Shown one piece after another: positions 7,958 to 14,316 of a DNA stretch of 51,196 nucleotides (position 1 is the first letter of the stretch; the number at the start of each line of letters is the position of its first letter). The notes beneath the pieces were generated by a model. The model was not told the DNA's origin, made no database searches, and saw only the letters and a list, made by a program, of their open reading frames with translations. The DNA is taken from assembly GCA_937927775.1 (NCBI GenBank), contig CALBEF010000100.1, forward strand, positions 1 through 51,196, given 5' to 3'. The stretch comes from an uncultured Anaerolineae bacterium. Its GTDB lineage: Bacteria; Chloroflexota; Anaerolineae; J036; Brachytrichaceae. A program made the translations under genes and the position numbers.

Positions 7958-9736
7958 TCAACGGATGACGATGGCGTTGAAGTTGCACACCTGTTCGCAG
8001 ATGCCGCAGCGGATGCAGGTGTTCGGGTCGATCACATGCAGTTGGCGGCGCTGGCCGGTGATGGCGTTGACCGGGCAGTTGCGCGCGCACACAGTGCAGC
8101 CGGTGCAGGCATCCACGATCTCGTATCGAATCAGACCCTTGCACACTTTGGCCGGGCAGCGCTTTTCATAGATGTGGGCCTCATACTCGTGGCGGAAGTG
8201 CTTGAGCGTGCTCTCCACCGGATTGGGCGCGCCCTGCCCCAGGCCGCACAGGCTGGTCACTTTGATCCACTTGCAGAGCGTTTCCAGCGTTTCGATGTCG
8301 CCGTCGCGCCCATCGCCGGCGCAGATGCGCTCCAGGATTTCGAGCATGCGCCGGGTGCCCACGCGGCAGGGCGTGCATTTGCCGCAGCTTTCGTCCTGGG
8401 TGAACTCCATGAAGAAGCGGGCGATGTCCACCATGCACGTGTCTTCATCCATGACGACAAAGCCGCCCGATCCCATGATGGTGCCGGCCTCGGCCAGCGA
8501 CTCATAGTCGATGGGGCGATCAATGTATGCTTCAGGCAGACAGCCGCCCATCGGTCCGCCGATCTGCACAGCCTTGAGCTTCTTGCCATCCCTGATGCCC
8601 TGCGCCACATCGTAGATGACCTCGCGCATGTTGATGCCGAGGGGCACTTCGATCAGGCCGGTATGATTGACGTCGCCGGCCAGGGCGAATGTCTTGGTGC
8701 CCTTGCTCTTCTCGGTGCCCATGCTGGCAAACCACTGAGCGCCCTTGAGAATGATCTGCGGCACATTCGCGTAGGTCTCGACGTTGTTGATATTGCTGGG
8801 TTTAGCCCACAGGCCGCTCACAGCGGGGAAAGGCGGGCGCGGACGCGGCTCGCCGCGCTTGCCCTCAATCGAGGCCATCAGCGCCGTCTCTTCGCCGCAC
8901 ACAAACGCGCCGGCGCCCACGCGCACTTCGATGTCAAACGAGAAGCCGCTGCCCAGGATATTCTCGCCCAGCAGGCCGTAGGCGCGCGCCTGGTCAATGG
9001 CAATCCGCAGCGTGCGCACAGCCACCGGGTACTCGGCGCGGCAATAGATGTAGCCCCGGCTGGCGCCGACGGCGTAGCCGCCGATAATCATGCCCTCCAG
9101 CACCGAGTGCGGGTCGCCCTCCAGCACACGCCGGTTCATGAACGCGCCGGGGTCGCCTTCGTCGGCGTTGCAGATCATGTATTTCGGCGTGGCTTTGGAG
9201 GCGCGCGCGAACTGCCACTTGCGGCCGGTGGGGAAGCCGGCGCCACCCCGTCCACGCAGCCCGGATGCCAGCACTTCGTCGATGACCTGCTCCGGCGTCA
9301 TGCCGCCGAGCACCTTCTCCAGGGCCGCGTAACCGTCCTCGGCGATGTAATCATCGATATTCTCCGGGTCGATCTTGCCGCAGTTGCGCAGGACAACGCG
9401 CACTTCCCTGGCGGTCGGCGCGCCCAGTTCCTCGTCTGCGCTGGCTTTAGGCGGGGCGACGAACTTCTGGACAATGCGGCCCTTGAGGAAATGCTCCTCC
9501 ACCAGATACGGCACGTCATTCACAGACAGGCCGGTGTAATGGACGCCCTCTGGATAGACCATCAACTCCGGGCCGACAGCGCACCCGCCGATCCGCGATG
9601 TTTCGAGCACTTGAACCTCGTCGATCAGACCCTGGGCCACGAGTTCGTCGTTGAGCGCGTCCAGCACATCGTGCGCGCCTTTGGACAGGCACTCGGGATC
9701 GACACAAACCAGAACGTGACTGCGAAAATACTTCAT
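7958..9736 (-). CDS. HydB/HndC-like NuoF subunit with carboxy-terminal 2x[4Fe-4S] domain
   Basis: This 592-residue flavoprotein is predicted to bind FMN, NAD(H) and several Fe-S clusters. Residues 1-95 are a thioredoxin-like ferredoxin domain with Cys11, Cys16 and Cys52; the usual fourth ligand position is Pro. Next come the FMN/NAD core (GRGGAGFPTG, GAGAFVCGEETALM) and the ESCGKCTPCRVG cluster motif with CGLGQ. The carboxy end has two ferredoxin motifs (CTGCTVCARNCP and CIRCGICEQVC). This architecture is that of the bifurcating hydrogenase subunit HydB/HndC. Its upstream gene neighbours (GHKL ATPase, thioredoxin-like ferredoxin, NuoE) are those of [FeFe] bifurcating operons. The ATG abuts a heptamer array and has no Shine-Dalgarno sequence. 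Confidence 0.9.
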   Translation of the reverse strand: MKYFRSHVLVCVDPECLSKGAHDVLDALNDELVAQGLIDEVQVLETSRIGGCAVGPELMVYPEGVHYTGLSVNDVPYLVEEHFLKGRIVQKFVAPPKASADEELGAPTAREVRVVLRNCGKIDPENIDDYIAEDGYAALEKVLGGMTPEQVIDEVLASGLRGRGGAGFPTGRKWQFARASKATPKYMICNADEGDPGAFMNRRVLEGDPHSVLEGMIIGGYAVGASRGYIYCRAEYPVAVRTLRIAIDQARAYGLLGENILGSGFSFDIEVRVGAGAFVCGEETALMASIEGKRGEPRPRPPFPAVSGLWAKPSNINNVETYANVPQIILKGAQWFASMGTEKSKGTKTFALAGDVNHTGLIEVPLGINMREVIYDVAQGIRDGKKLKAVQIGGPMGGCLPEAYIDRPIDYESLAEAGTIMGSGGFVVMDEDTCMVDIARFFMEFTQDESCGKCTPCRVGTRRMLEILERICAGDGRDGDIETLETLCKWIKVTSLCGLGQGAPNPVESTLKHFRHEYEAHIYEKRCPAKVCKGLIRYEIVDACTGCTVCARNCPVNAITGQRRQLHVIDPNTCIRCGICEQVCNFNAIVIR

Positions 9737-9818
9737 GGCAATTGACGATTGACGATTAACGATTGCGGATTGACAACTGCGTTCAATCGTCAATCAGCAA
9801 TCCAAAATCGTCGATTTT
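9737..9818. repeat. Heptamer inverted repeat (ATTGACG family)
   Basis: The left arm is ATTGACGATTGACGATTAACG and the right arm is CAATCGTCAATCAGCAATCC with CAAAATCG. The arms are reverse complements around a short spacer. On the minus strand the left arm ends exactly at the ATG of the HydB-like gene (TTGCCATG). Confidence 0.8.
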
Positions 9819-9821
9819 GAA

Positions 9822-10193
9822 TCAGGCGCTCTGAACCACGTACTCGGACACGACCCTGCCGCCCATGACGTGCTCTTTCATAATTTGGCGGGCGCGCTCG
9901 ACGTTGACTTTGCCATAGGTCACTTTGGGGTTGCCGCCGGCCTCAACCATGATGATCGGCTCCAGTTCGCACAGGCCGATGCATCCGGTCTGCTTGACGA
10001 CCACGCCGGCCAGATTATTGGCCTCGATTTCGTCAAGCACAGCCCGCATGGTCTCGCGGGCGCCGGCCGCAATGCCGCAGGTGCCCATGGCCACGGTGAT
10101 CTGGATGTCGCCGCTGGTCGTCCTGGCATTGCGCTTCTGAATCGCTTCCTCGCGCAGCTTTCTCAGCTCTTCGAGTGACTTCACTGCTGGCAT
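9822..10193 (-). CDS. Thioredoxin-like [2Fe-2S] ferredoxin, HndB-like
   Basis: This small (123-residue) soluble electron carrier resembles the HndB-like proteins encoded between HydC and HydB in bifurcating hydrogenase operons. It has GTCGIAAGA (Cys39) and QTGCIGLCELEP (Cys71, Cys75), followed by a PKVTYGKV block. Only three cysteines are present, as far as I recall usual for this subgroup. A helical leader (residues 1-27) precedes the fold. The ATG is one base after the stop of the upstream GHKL ATPase gene, with GAGG six bases before it. The two genes are therefore translationally coupled. Confidence 0.85.
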   Translation of the reverse strand: MPAVKSLEELRKLREEAIQKRNARTTSGDIQITVAMGTCGIAAGARETMRAVLDEIEANNLAGVVVKQTGCIGLCELEPIIMVEAGGNPKVTYGKVNVERARQIMKEHVMGGRVVSEYVVQSA

Positions 10194-10194
10194 A

Positions 10195-10812
10195 TCAACA
10201 CCTCACCGCATTTTGGATTCCGGATTTTGGATTACGGGTTGCAAGTTCAGAGTTCTGAGTTCTGAGCTCTGTGTTCTGGACTTCAGCGATGCCTTGCTGC
10301 AGCGACTCGCGTATGAACGCAAGCACCGCCGGCTCGGTCAACGGCACGTCGCCGAGTTCCTGTTTGATCGGCTCGCTGTCGAACTCGAACGTTGACTCGC
10401 CCACGCTGTAGCGCAGAACCCAGCGCACATCGGGCCAGCCCACCACCAGGGTGTACAGGGTGCCGGCGAGATCGCCCAGCGGCATACGATCGATATGGCT
10501 GCGCTGAAACTCGGCCTCCAGACACGTTCCGCGCCCTGCCGCCGAATGAATGCGCAAATGGCCGTTGCAGCCTTCCGCGGCCGCCTTCAGCAGCGGAATG
10601 CCCAGCCCGACTTTGCGGGTGGTGCGCGAAGTCACGAAGGGGTCTGTCACGCGCGTCACCATATCCTCGTCCATGCCTCGCCCATCGTCCCTGACCCACA
10701 ACCGCAGCCGGTCGCGCCGCAGGTCTTCCTCGACGCCGATCTCAACACGCCGGGCCTGAGCCGACACGCTGTTCTCGGCAATGTCAAGCAGGTGCAGGGC
10801 AAGCTCGCGCAT
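10195..10812 (-). CDS. GHKL (HATPase_c) ATP-binding protein of hydrogenase operon
   Basis: This 205-residue single-domain ATPase has histidine-kinase/anti-sigma type motifs: the N-box LLDIAENSVSA, the G1 box DDGRGMD and the G2 block KVGLGIPLLK. It has no sensor, membrane or phospho-acceptor domain. Homologues sit between NuoE and the thioredoxin-like ferredoxin in [FeFe] bifurcating hydrogenase operons, where the role is not settled. The last ~28 residues are translated repeat units (QNTELRTQNSEL and NPKSGIQN) rather than conserved protein, so the original stop was probably earlier. The ATG directly follows an ATTGACG-type array with no Shine-Dalgarno sequence. Confidence 0.82.
   Translation of the reverse strand: MRELALHLLDIAENSVSAQARRVEIGVEEDLRRDRLRLWVRDDGRGMDEDMVTRVTDPFVTSRTTRKVGLGIPLLKAAAEGCNGHLRIHSAAGRGTCLEAEFQRSHIDRMPLGDLAGTLYTLVVGWPDVRWVLRYSVGESTFEFDSEPIKQELGDVPLTEPAVLAFIRESLQQGIAEVQNTELRTQNSELATRNPKSGIQNAVRC
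10210..10279. repeat. Repeat units translated as the tail of the GHKL gene
   Basis: On the minus strand, CAGAACA/CAGAACT heptamers are followed by AATCCAAAATCC units, all inside the last codons of the GHKL ATPase gene. Two repeat families meet here. Confidence 0.7.
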
Positions 10813-10898
10813 GGCAATTGACGATTGGCAATTGACGATTGACGATTGACAAAAGCGCAACGATCTTCTCAATCGCAAATCATCAATCGATCAATCGG
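10813..10898. repeat. Heptamer inverted repeat (ATTGACG family) upstream of the GHKL gene
   Basis: The forward arm (ATTGACGATTGGCAATTGACG and two further units) is followed, after about 18 bases, by the reverse-complement arm (CAATCGCAAATCATCAATCG). The array abuts the GHKL start codon as TTGCCATG, as in the HydB-like gene. Confidence 0.8.
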
Positions 10899-10902
10899 AA
10901 AT

Positions 10903-11409
10903 TCACTGCTGGGCTTTCTTGAGGATCTGCGGCAGTTTGTTGGGGCGCACCCGGCCATGCAACTCCTCGTCGATCACGATGACCGGCGCCTGGCTGCACG
11001 CGCCGACGCAGCGGCACACCTCGAGCGTGGCCATGCCGTCGGGGGTCGTCTCGCCCATTTCACATCCAAACACCGACCTGGCCTTCTCGATCAACTGCGG
11101 CATACCGCCGACGTAACATGCCGTGCCCATGCAGAACTTCACGGTGTGCTTTCCGCGCGGCATCGTGGTGAAGAACGAATAGAACGACACCACGCCGCGC
11201 ACTTGCTGCAGCGGCACTTTCATCTGCCGGGCAACGTAGGCCTGCATGGCCGGCGACACAAATCCGATCTGGGCCTGCAACTCGTTCAGCACGACCATGA
11301 CCGCGCCGGGCAGACCCTTGTTCTCGGCCAGAATGCGGTCGATCACCGCTCTTTGCTCGGGCACGGCAACCGGATCGTTTTTCGGGATATCGTGAACTGT
11401 TTGTGCCAT
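10903..11409 (-). CDS. NuoE/HydC-like [2Fe-2S] subunit (second copy)
   Basis: This is the first gene after the Rex-controlled promoter. The 168-residue protein has the NuoE helical domain (VLNELQAQIGFVSP) and the [2Fe-2S] ligands Cys-x4-Cys in FCMGTACYVGG and Cys-x3-Cys in RCVGACSQAP. It is clearly homologous to the HoxE at 7867 but divergent, so it is not a recent duplication. By position (NuoE, GHKL, ferredoxin, NuoF with Fe-S tail) it corresponds to HydC/HndA. The MAQTV start is preferred. A TTG 16 codons upstream would also be in frame but lacks conserved sequence. Confidence 0.9.
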   Translation of the reverse strand: MAQTVHDIPKNDPVAVPEQRAVIDRILAENKGLPGAVMVVLNELQAQIGFVSPAMQAYVARQMKVPLQQVRGVVSFYSFFTTMPRGKHTVKFCMGTACYVGGMPQLIEKARSVFGCEMGETTPDGMATLEVCRCVGACSQAPVIVIDEELHGRVRPNKLPQILKKAQQ

Positions 11410-11470
11410 TCTCTGCTCGCATTCAACTGTCCGCAGTGCCCTCAACGATGTTGTCAACGCTGCATCAGTC

Positions 11471-11488
11471 TGGTGAAAATTTTCACAA
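11471..11488. promoter_or_regulatory. Rex operator (NADH/NAD+ redox repressor site)
   Basis: TGGTGAAAATTTTCACAA matches the Rex consensus TTGTGA-N6-TCACAA at every defined position except one. It contains a perfect 14-bp palindrome at 11473-11486. It overlaps the expected transcription start of the promoter at 11491-11518, so bound repressor would block initiation. Confidence 0.8.
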
Positions 11489-11490
11489 GG

Positions 11491-11518
11491 ATTCTAGCAC
11501 CGCGCCCGAAAAAGTCAT
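11491..11518 (-). promoter_or_regulatory. Promoter of the hydrogenase structural operon
   Basis: On the minus strand, -35 ATGACT (11518-11513) is separated by 16 bases from -10 TAGAAT (11496-11491). The predicted start is near 11484, inside the Rex site and about 75 bases before the first gene. This is a sequence-based prediction only. Confidence 0.6.
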
Positions 11519-11597
11519 CTGTCAAATGTCACCATTCCAACGGGCAGTTTGTCAGAGGCGAGGCAGAGGGGCAGAGAGCAAAATCAGAGGGCAGGAA

Positions 11598-11630
11598 GTG
11601 AGCCGGCTTGCAGGCGCGCTTCCGGCTCAC
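11598..11630 (-). terminator. Stem-loop at the 3' end of the PHP gene
   Basis: A perfect 9-bp inverted repeat (GTGAGCCGG / CCGGCTCAC) overlaps the PHP stop codon. No T-run follows, so it may attenuate rather than fully terminate before the Rex-controlled promoter. Confidence 0.4.
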
Positions 11631-12397
11631 GCGCCGGTCATCACATCCTCGACCCGGGTCGATCGCAGCCGGCAGGATCTCCCATCGCGGCCCTGCAGCG
11701 CCAGCCTGATCTCGGCCACAGTCGGCGATTCGAGCCGGAACAGGTTCCTGCCCAGATATTCGTCCAGCCGGTGCACATCACCGCTCTGAATGAGCGGAAA
11801 CTTTTCAAGCTGTGGATATTTCAGCCGCGCCTGTTCCGGCGTGATGTGGCGCGAGATCTCCAGCGCGTCGAAGGCAATCCCTTCGGGGATCAGCCCCAGG
11901 TTCTGGATCAGGCTGTAGGCTTTGCGGTCGACGTGGGCGGGAATGACAATCCCGCCCAGTTGATGAACTTCTTCGACAGCCTCGCCCAGTTCAATATTTG
12001 CCGAGACCAGCAGCAGACGAGTCTCGCGTCTCACAAAGTCGCCGGTCTCATCCACGACGAACTGATCGCCGAAGTGTTCGGGGTCATTCTCCAGCGCCGG
12101 CATGCGCATATCGACCCGGGCCTGCCAGGCGCGCGCCTGATCGAGCGTGTCGAACAGGCACAACAGATGCACCTCTTCGATGGTCTGCAATTCCATCCCC
12201 GGCAACACTGTCAGCGGAGCGCCGGCAGCCGCCCGCATGACCGCCTCCGCATTGGCGCTGGCGTTGTGGTCGGTGATGGCGATCAGATTGATGCCCTGAT
12301 CGAGCGCCGTCTGCACGATCAGCGGCGGGATCATCTCGACCTCGGCGCACGGCGAGAGGCAGGTGTGGACGTGCAGCTCGGCGATGCAGGATTTCAT
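11627..12397 (-). CDS. PHP-domain metal-dependent phosphoesterase-like protein
   Basis: This 256-residue PHP-superfamily protein has metal-ligand motifs ELHVHTCLSPC (HxH), ITDHN, PGMELQT and PAHVDR, with a late SGDVHR block. The fold hydrolyses phosphoesters in many relatives, but the substrate here is unknown. Genes of this type recur next to NuoE/GHKL/DRTGG genes in bifurcating hydrogenase loci, and the arrangement here is the same. It may be separated from the downstream structural genes by a stem-loop and a new promoter. It could be an accessory or signalling enzyme of the complex; that is inference from context. Confidence 0.85.
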   Translation of the reverse strand: MKSCIAELHVHTCLSPCAEVEMIPPLIVQTALDQGINLIAITDHNASANAEAVMRAAAGAPLTVLPGMELQTIEEVHLLCLFDTLDQARAWQARVDMRMPALENDPEHFGDQFVVDETGDFVRRETRLLLVSANIELGEAVEEVHQLGGIVIPAHVDRKAYSLIQNLGLIPEGIAFDALEISRHITPEQARLKYPQLEKFPLIQSGDVHRLDEYLGRNLFRLESPTVAEIRLALQGRDGRSCRLRSTRVEDVMTGA

Positions 12398-12408
12398 CAG
12401 ATTGGAGA

Positions 12409-12512
12409 TGTCAGAACACAGAACACAGACGATGTCTCGTCGGCAGATCTCATCTGTGCTCCGTCATCTGTATTCTGTGTTCTGTGTTCTGTATTCTGTG
12501 TTCTGTGTTCTC
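12409..12512. repeat. Heptamer inverted repeat (TTCTGTG/CACAGAA family)
   Basis: CAGAACACAGAACACAGACGA on the left is mirrored by CATCTGTATTCTGTGTTCTG and further TTCTGTG units on the right. The block fills the gap between the DRTGG and PHP genes. Confidence 0.85.
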
Positions 12513-12515
12513 CTC

Positions 12516-12860
12516 TCACTCGGTTCTCAGCCCCATCTCCCACAGCCGGCCCGCCACCTCGAACGTGGCCTTTGGCGTGGAGAGCAGAATGATGCCTTCC
12601 TCGTCGGCTTTGGCGATCGCCGACGGATCGGGCATGGCGCCTTCAGTAATGATGACGGCGCTGAGATCGAGCAGGGCCGCCACGGCAACGATGTTGGCGT
12701 GCGCCTGAAGCGTGACCCACACAGACTTGCGTTTGGCCCCGGCCATGACGCAACTGAGCAGATCGGAGGCATAGCCGGAAGCCGGCGCAATGCCGCCGAA
12801 GTCCGTCTTGCGGGTCAGCACAGTCAAATCGAGTTGTTGGATGATGTCCTGCAGGGTCAT
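12516..12860 (-). CDS. DRTGG-domain protein (distal copy)
   Basis: This 114-residue single-domain protein is of the DRTGG type: ASDLLSCVMAG, then AALLDLSAVIITEGAMPDP and a terminal GRLWEMGL helix. It resembles the proximal DRTGG protein at 14249, so the cassette carries two paralogues. DRTGG domains are found beside CBS domains in phosphotransacetylase and pyrophosphatase regulators and may bind nucleotides. No catalytic motif is visible. The start is taken at the ATG with GGAG eight bases upstream and 16 bases after the CBS-gene stop. A longer reading would overlap that gene by 68 bases. Confidence 0.8.
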   Translation of the reverse strand: MTLQDIIQQLDLTVLTRKTDFGGIAPASGYASDLLSCVMAGAKRKSVWVTLQAHANIVAVAALLDLSAVIITEGAMPDPSAIAKADEEGIILLSTPKATFEVAGRLWEMGLRTE

Positions 12861-12876
12861 GGGACTGTCTCCGGGG

Positions 12877-13899
12877 TCATTGTGAGGCGCCGCCATTTCT
12901 GCCGGCGCGGTCTGCTGGCGAACTGGAGTCGCCCAGTTGTTCATCGGGCTTCAGAAAGATGCGCATCTCGAGCCGCGTGCCGCGCCCAACGGTCGAGTCG
13001 AGGTACATGTCATCCACGCAGCGCTGGATATTCTTCAGCCCCATGCCGGCGCCGAAGCCAAGCTCGCGCACAGAATCGGGCGCCGTCGAGTAGCCGGGCG
13101 TCATGGCCAGATCGATGTCTTCGATGCCTGGCCCGTCGTCGATGGTCTCCATCACAATCTGATGCGGTTCGATCTCCACGCGCACGGCGCCTCCGTTGGT
13201 GGTGTGGATGATCAGATTCATCTCGGCTTCGTAGATGGCGATGCCGCAGCGCCGGGCAATCTGGGGCGAAGCGCCCAGGCGCACCAGCGCCCGTTTGATA
13301 TGGCTGGAGGCATTGCCGCCATGCGCAAAGTCGCCCTGCTTGATTTTGTAGCGCAGGGTCAGGCTGGTGCGATCGGAGACGATGTCCTCGAACAAGTGGC
13401 GGGCGCGGTACTTGCGCACCTCCTCTTCCTGGTAGTCGTATTCCAGCGCCCGCAGCACGCCGCGCGTGATATCGCCTTTGGTGATAATGCCGACCAGATG
13501 GCCGGCCTGATCCACAACAGGCAGCCGGCCCACCCGCGTGGCCGTGAAAAGCTTGAGCGCCTCGATCACCGGGCTGCCGGCTTCGAGCGTTGTCACCTGC
13601 ATGGTCATGTATTCGCTCACCGCGGCGGCGGTGTTGTTCTCCTGCAGGGCGCGGATCAGATCGGCGATGCTGACAATGCCCACCAGTTCGCCATTCGCCA
13701 TCACCGGCGCCCCGGACACTTTCGCGTCGCGAAACAGGGCCAGCACATCGGACATGCGCATGTCGGGCGTGACGGTTTTGGCGGGGCTGGTCATCACCTC
13801 GCCGATTTTCAGTTCGTAGGCAAGCTCTTCGACGCGGGTGATGAGGCCGGCGGCGCCATCGGTGATGACGCGATCGGCGCGGATGGGGCCTTCATTCAT
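12877..13899 (-). CDS. CBS-pair protein fused to a GHKL ATPase domain
   Basis: This 340-residue protein looks like a regulatory switch. Residues ~30-150 form two CBS motifs (VMTSPAKTVTPDMRMSDVL and YMTMQVTTLEAGSPVIEAL, each followed by a VGI block), which bind adenine nucleotides in relatives. Residues ~190-325 are an anti-sigma-type GHKL ATPase (EAEMNLIIHT N-box, DDGPGIEDID, GFGAGMGLKNI). The carboxy-terminal tail is polar. The ATG overlaps the stop of the upstream DRTGG gene (ATGA), so the two are co-translated. The combination suggests energy-state sensing by CBS controlling a kinase-like or anti-sigma domain. The partner is unknown; no anti-anti-sigma protein or SpoIIE phosphatase is encoded nearby. 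Confidence 0.85.
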   Translation of the reverse strand: MNEGPIRADRVITDGAAGLITRVEELAYELKIGEVMTSPAKTVTPDMRMSDVLALFRDAKVSGAPVMANGELVGIVSIADLIRALQENNTAAAVSEYMTMQVTTLEAGSPVIEALKLFTATRVGRLPVVDQAGHLVGIITKGDITRGVLRALEYDYQEEEVRKYRARHLFEDIVSDRTSLTLRYKIKQGDFAHGGNASSHIKRALVRLGASPQIARRCGIAIYEAEMNLIIHTTNGGAVRVEIEPHQIVMETIDDGPGIEDIDLAMTPGYSTAPDSVRELGFGAGMGLKNIQRCVDDMYLDSTVGRGTRLEMRIFLKPDEQLGDSSSPADRAGRNGGASQ

Positions 13900-14249
13900 G
13901 CCGGGGTTTCCAGACTATGCAGCCCGGCCTGGTGCAGCCGGCCGCACAGCTCGAACATGCCGTGCGCGCTGGTAATGAGCGGGATGCGCTCCTGGTTGGC
14001 CAGCGCGATCGTGTCGAGCGAGGGACGCTTGCCGCGCACAAAGACGATCGCGGCCACATCGGCCATTTGCGCGGTGCGCACGACCTGGGCGCTGCACAGG
14101 CCGGTGAGCAACAGCGCGCCGGGGCCGATGTAGGCCAGCACGTCGCTCATCAAATCCGCGCCACAGCCGCCGCGCACAGGGCGGTTGATGTCAAAGCCGC
14201 TGGTGAGCACTTCGCCTTCCACCAGTTGAATGATCTGTTTCAGTTCCAT
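13896..14249 (-). CDS. DRTGG-domain protein (proximal copy)
   Basis: This is the first gene of the accessory cassette. The 117-residue protein consists of one DRTGG domain with the characteristic GADLMSDVLAY segment and TLDTIALANQ-like helices (here SLDTIALANQERIPLIT). It overlaps the CBS-GHKL gene by four bases. The ATG is preceded at about 12 bases by GAGG, and a TTG four codons earlier lies too close to it. It is divergent from the dinG-like gene, sharing a 67-bp intergenic region. Its role is unknown; its association with hydrogenase loci is known from other bacteria. Confidence 0.8.
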   Translation of the reverse strand: MELKQIIQLVEGEVLTSGFDINRPVRGGCGADLMSDVLAYIGPGALLLTGLCSAQVVRTAQMADVAAIVFVRGKRPSLDTIALANQERIPLITSAHGMFELCGRLHQAGLHSLETPA

Positions 14250-14295
14250 CGTGTTGCGCAACCTCGCCGGCGCGCACAGTATATATCGGGGGCGG

Positions 14296-14301
14296 TAGAA
14301 T
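14296..14301 (+). promoter_or_regulatory. Putative -10 element of the dinG-like gene
   Basis: TAGAAT lies 15 bases before the ATG, so the 5' leader would be only about 8 nt, and no Shine-Dalgarno sequence is visible. No convincing -35 was found. Confidence 0.4.
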
Positions 14302-14316
14302 CACCCTTGAACAACC

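Noticed and set aside
1483-14261. Maturation genes (hypA-F, hoxW) within the hydrogenase locus
   Set aside because: All genes in the locus were assigned to structural or PHP/DRTGG/CBS/GHKL roles; none has Hyp or HoxW motifs.
14254-14285. TTGCGC/TATATA promoter for dinG
   Set aside because: The spacer is 20 bases, too long for a standard promoter; the TAGAAT nearer the start was preferred.
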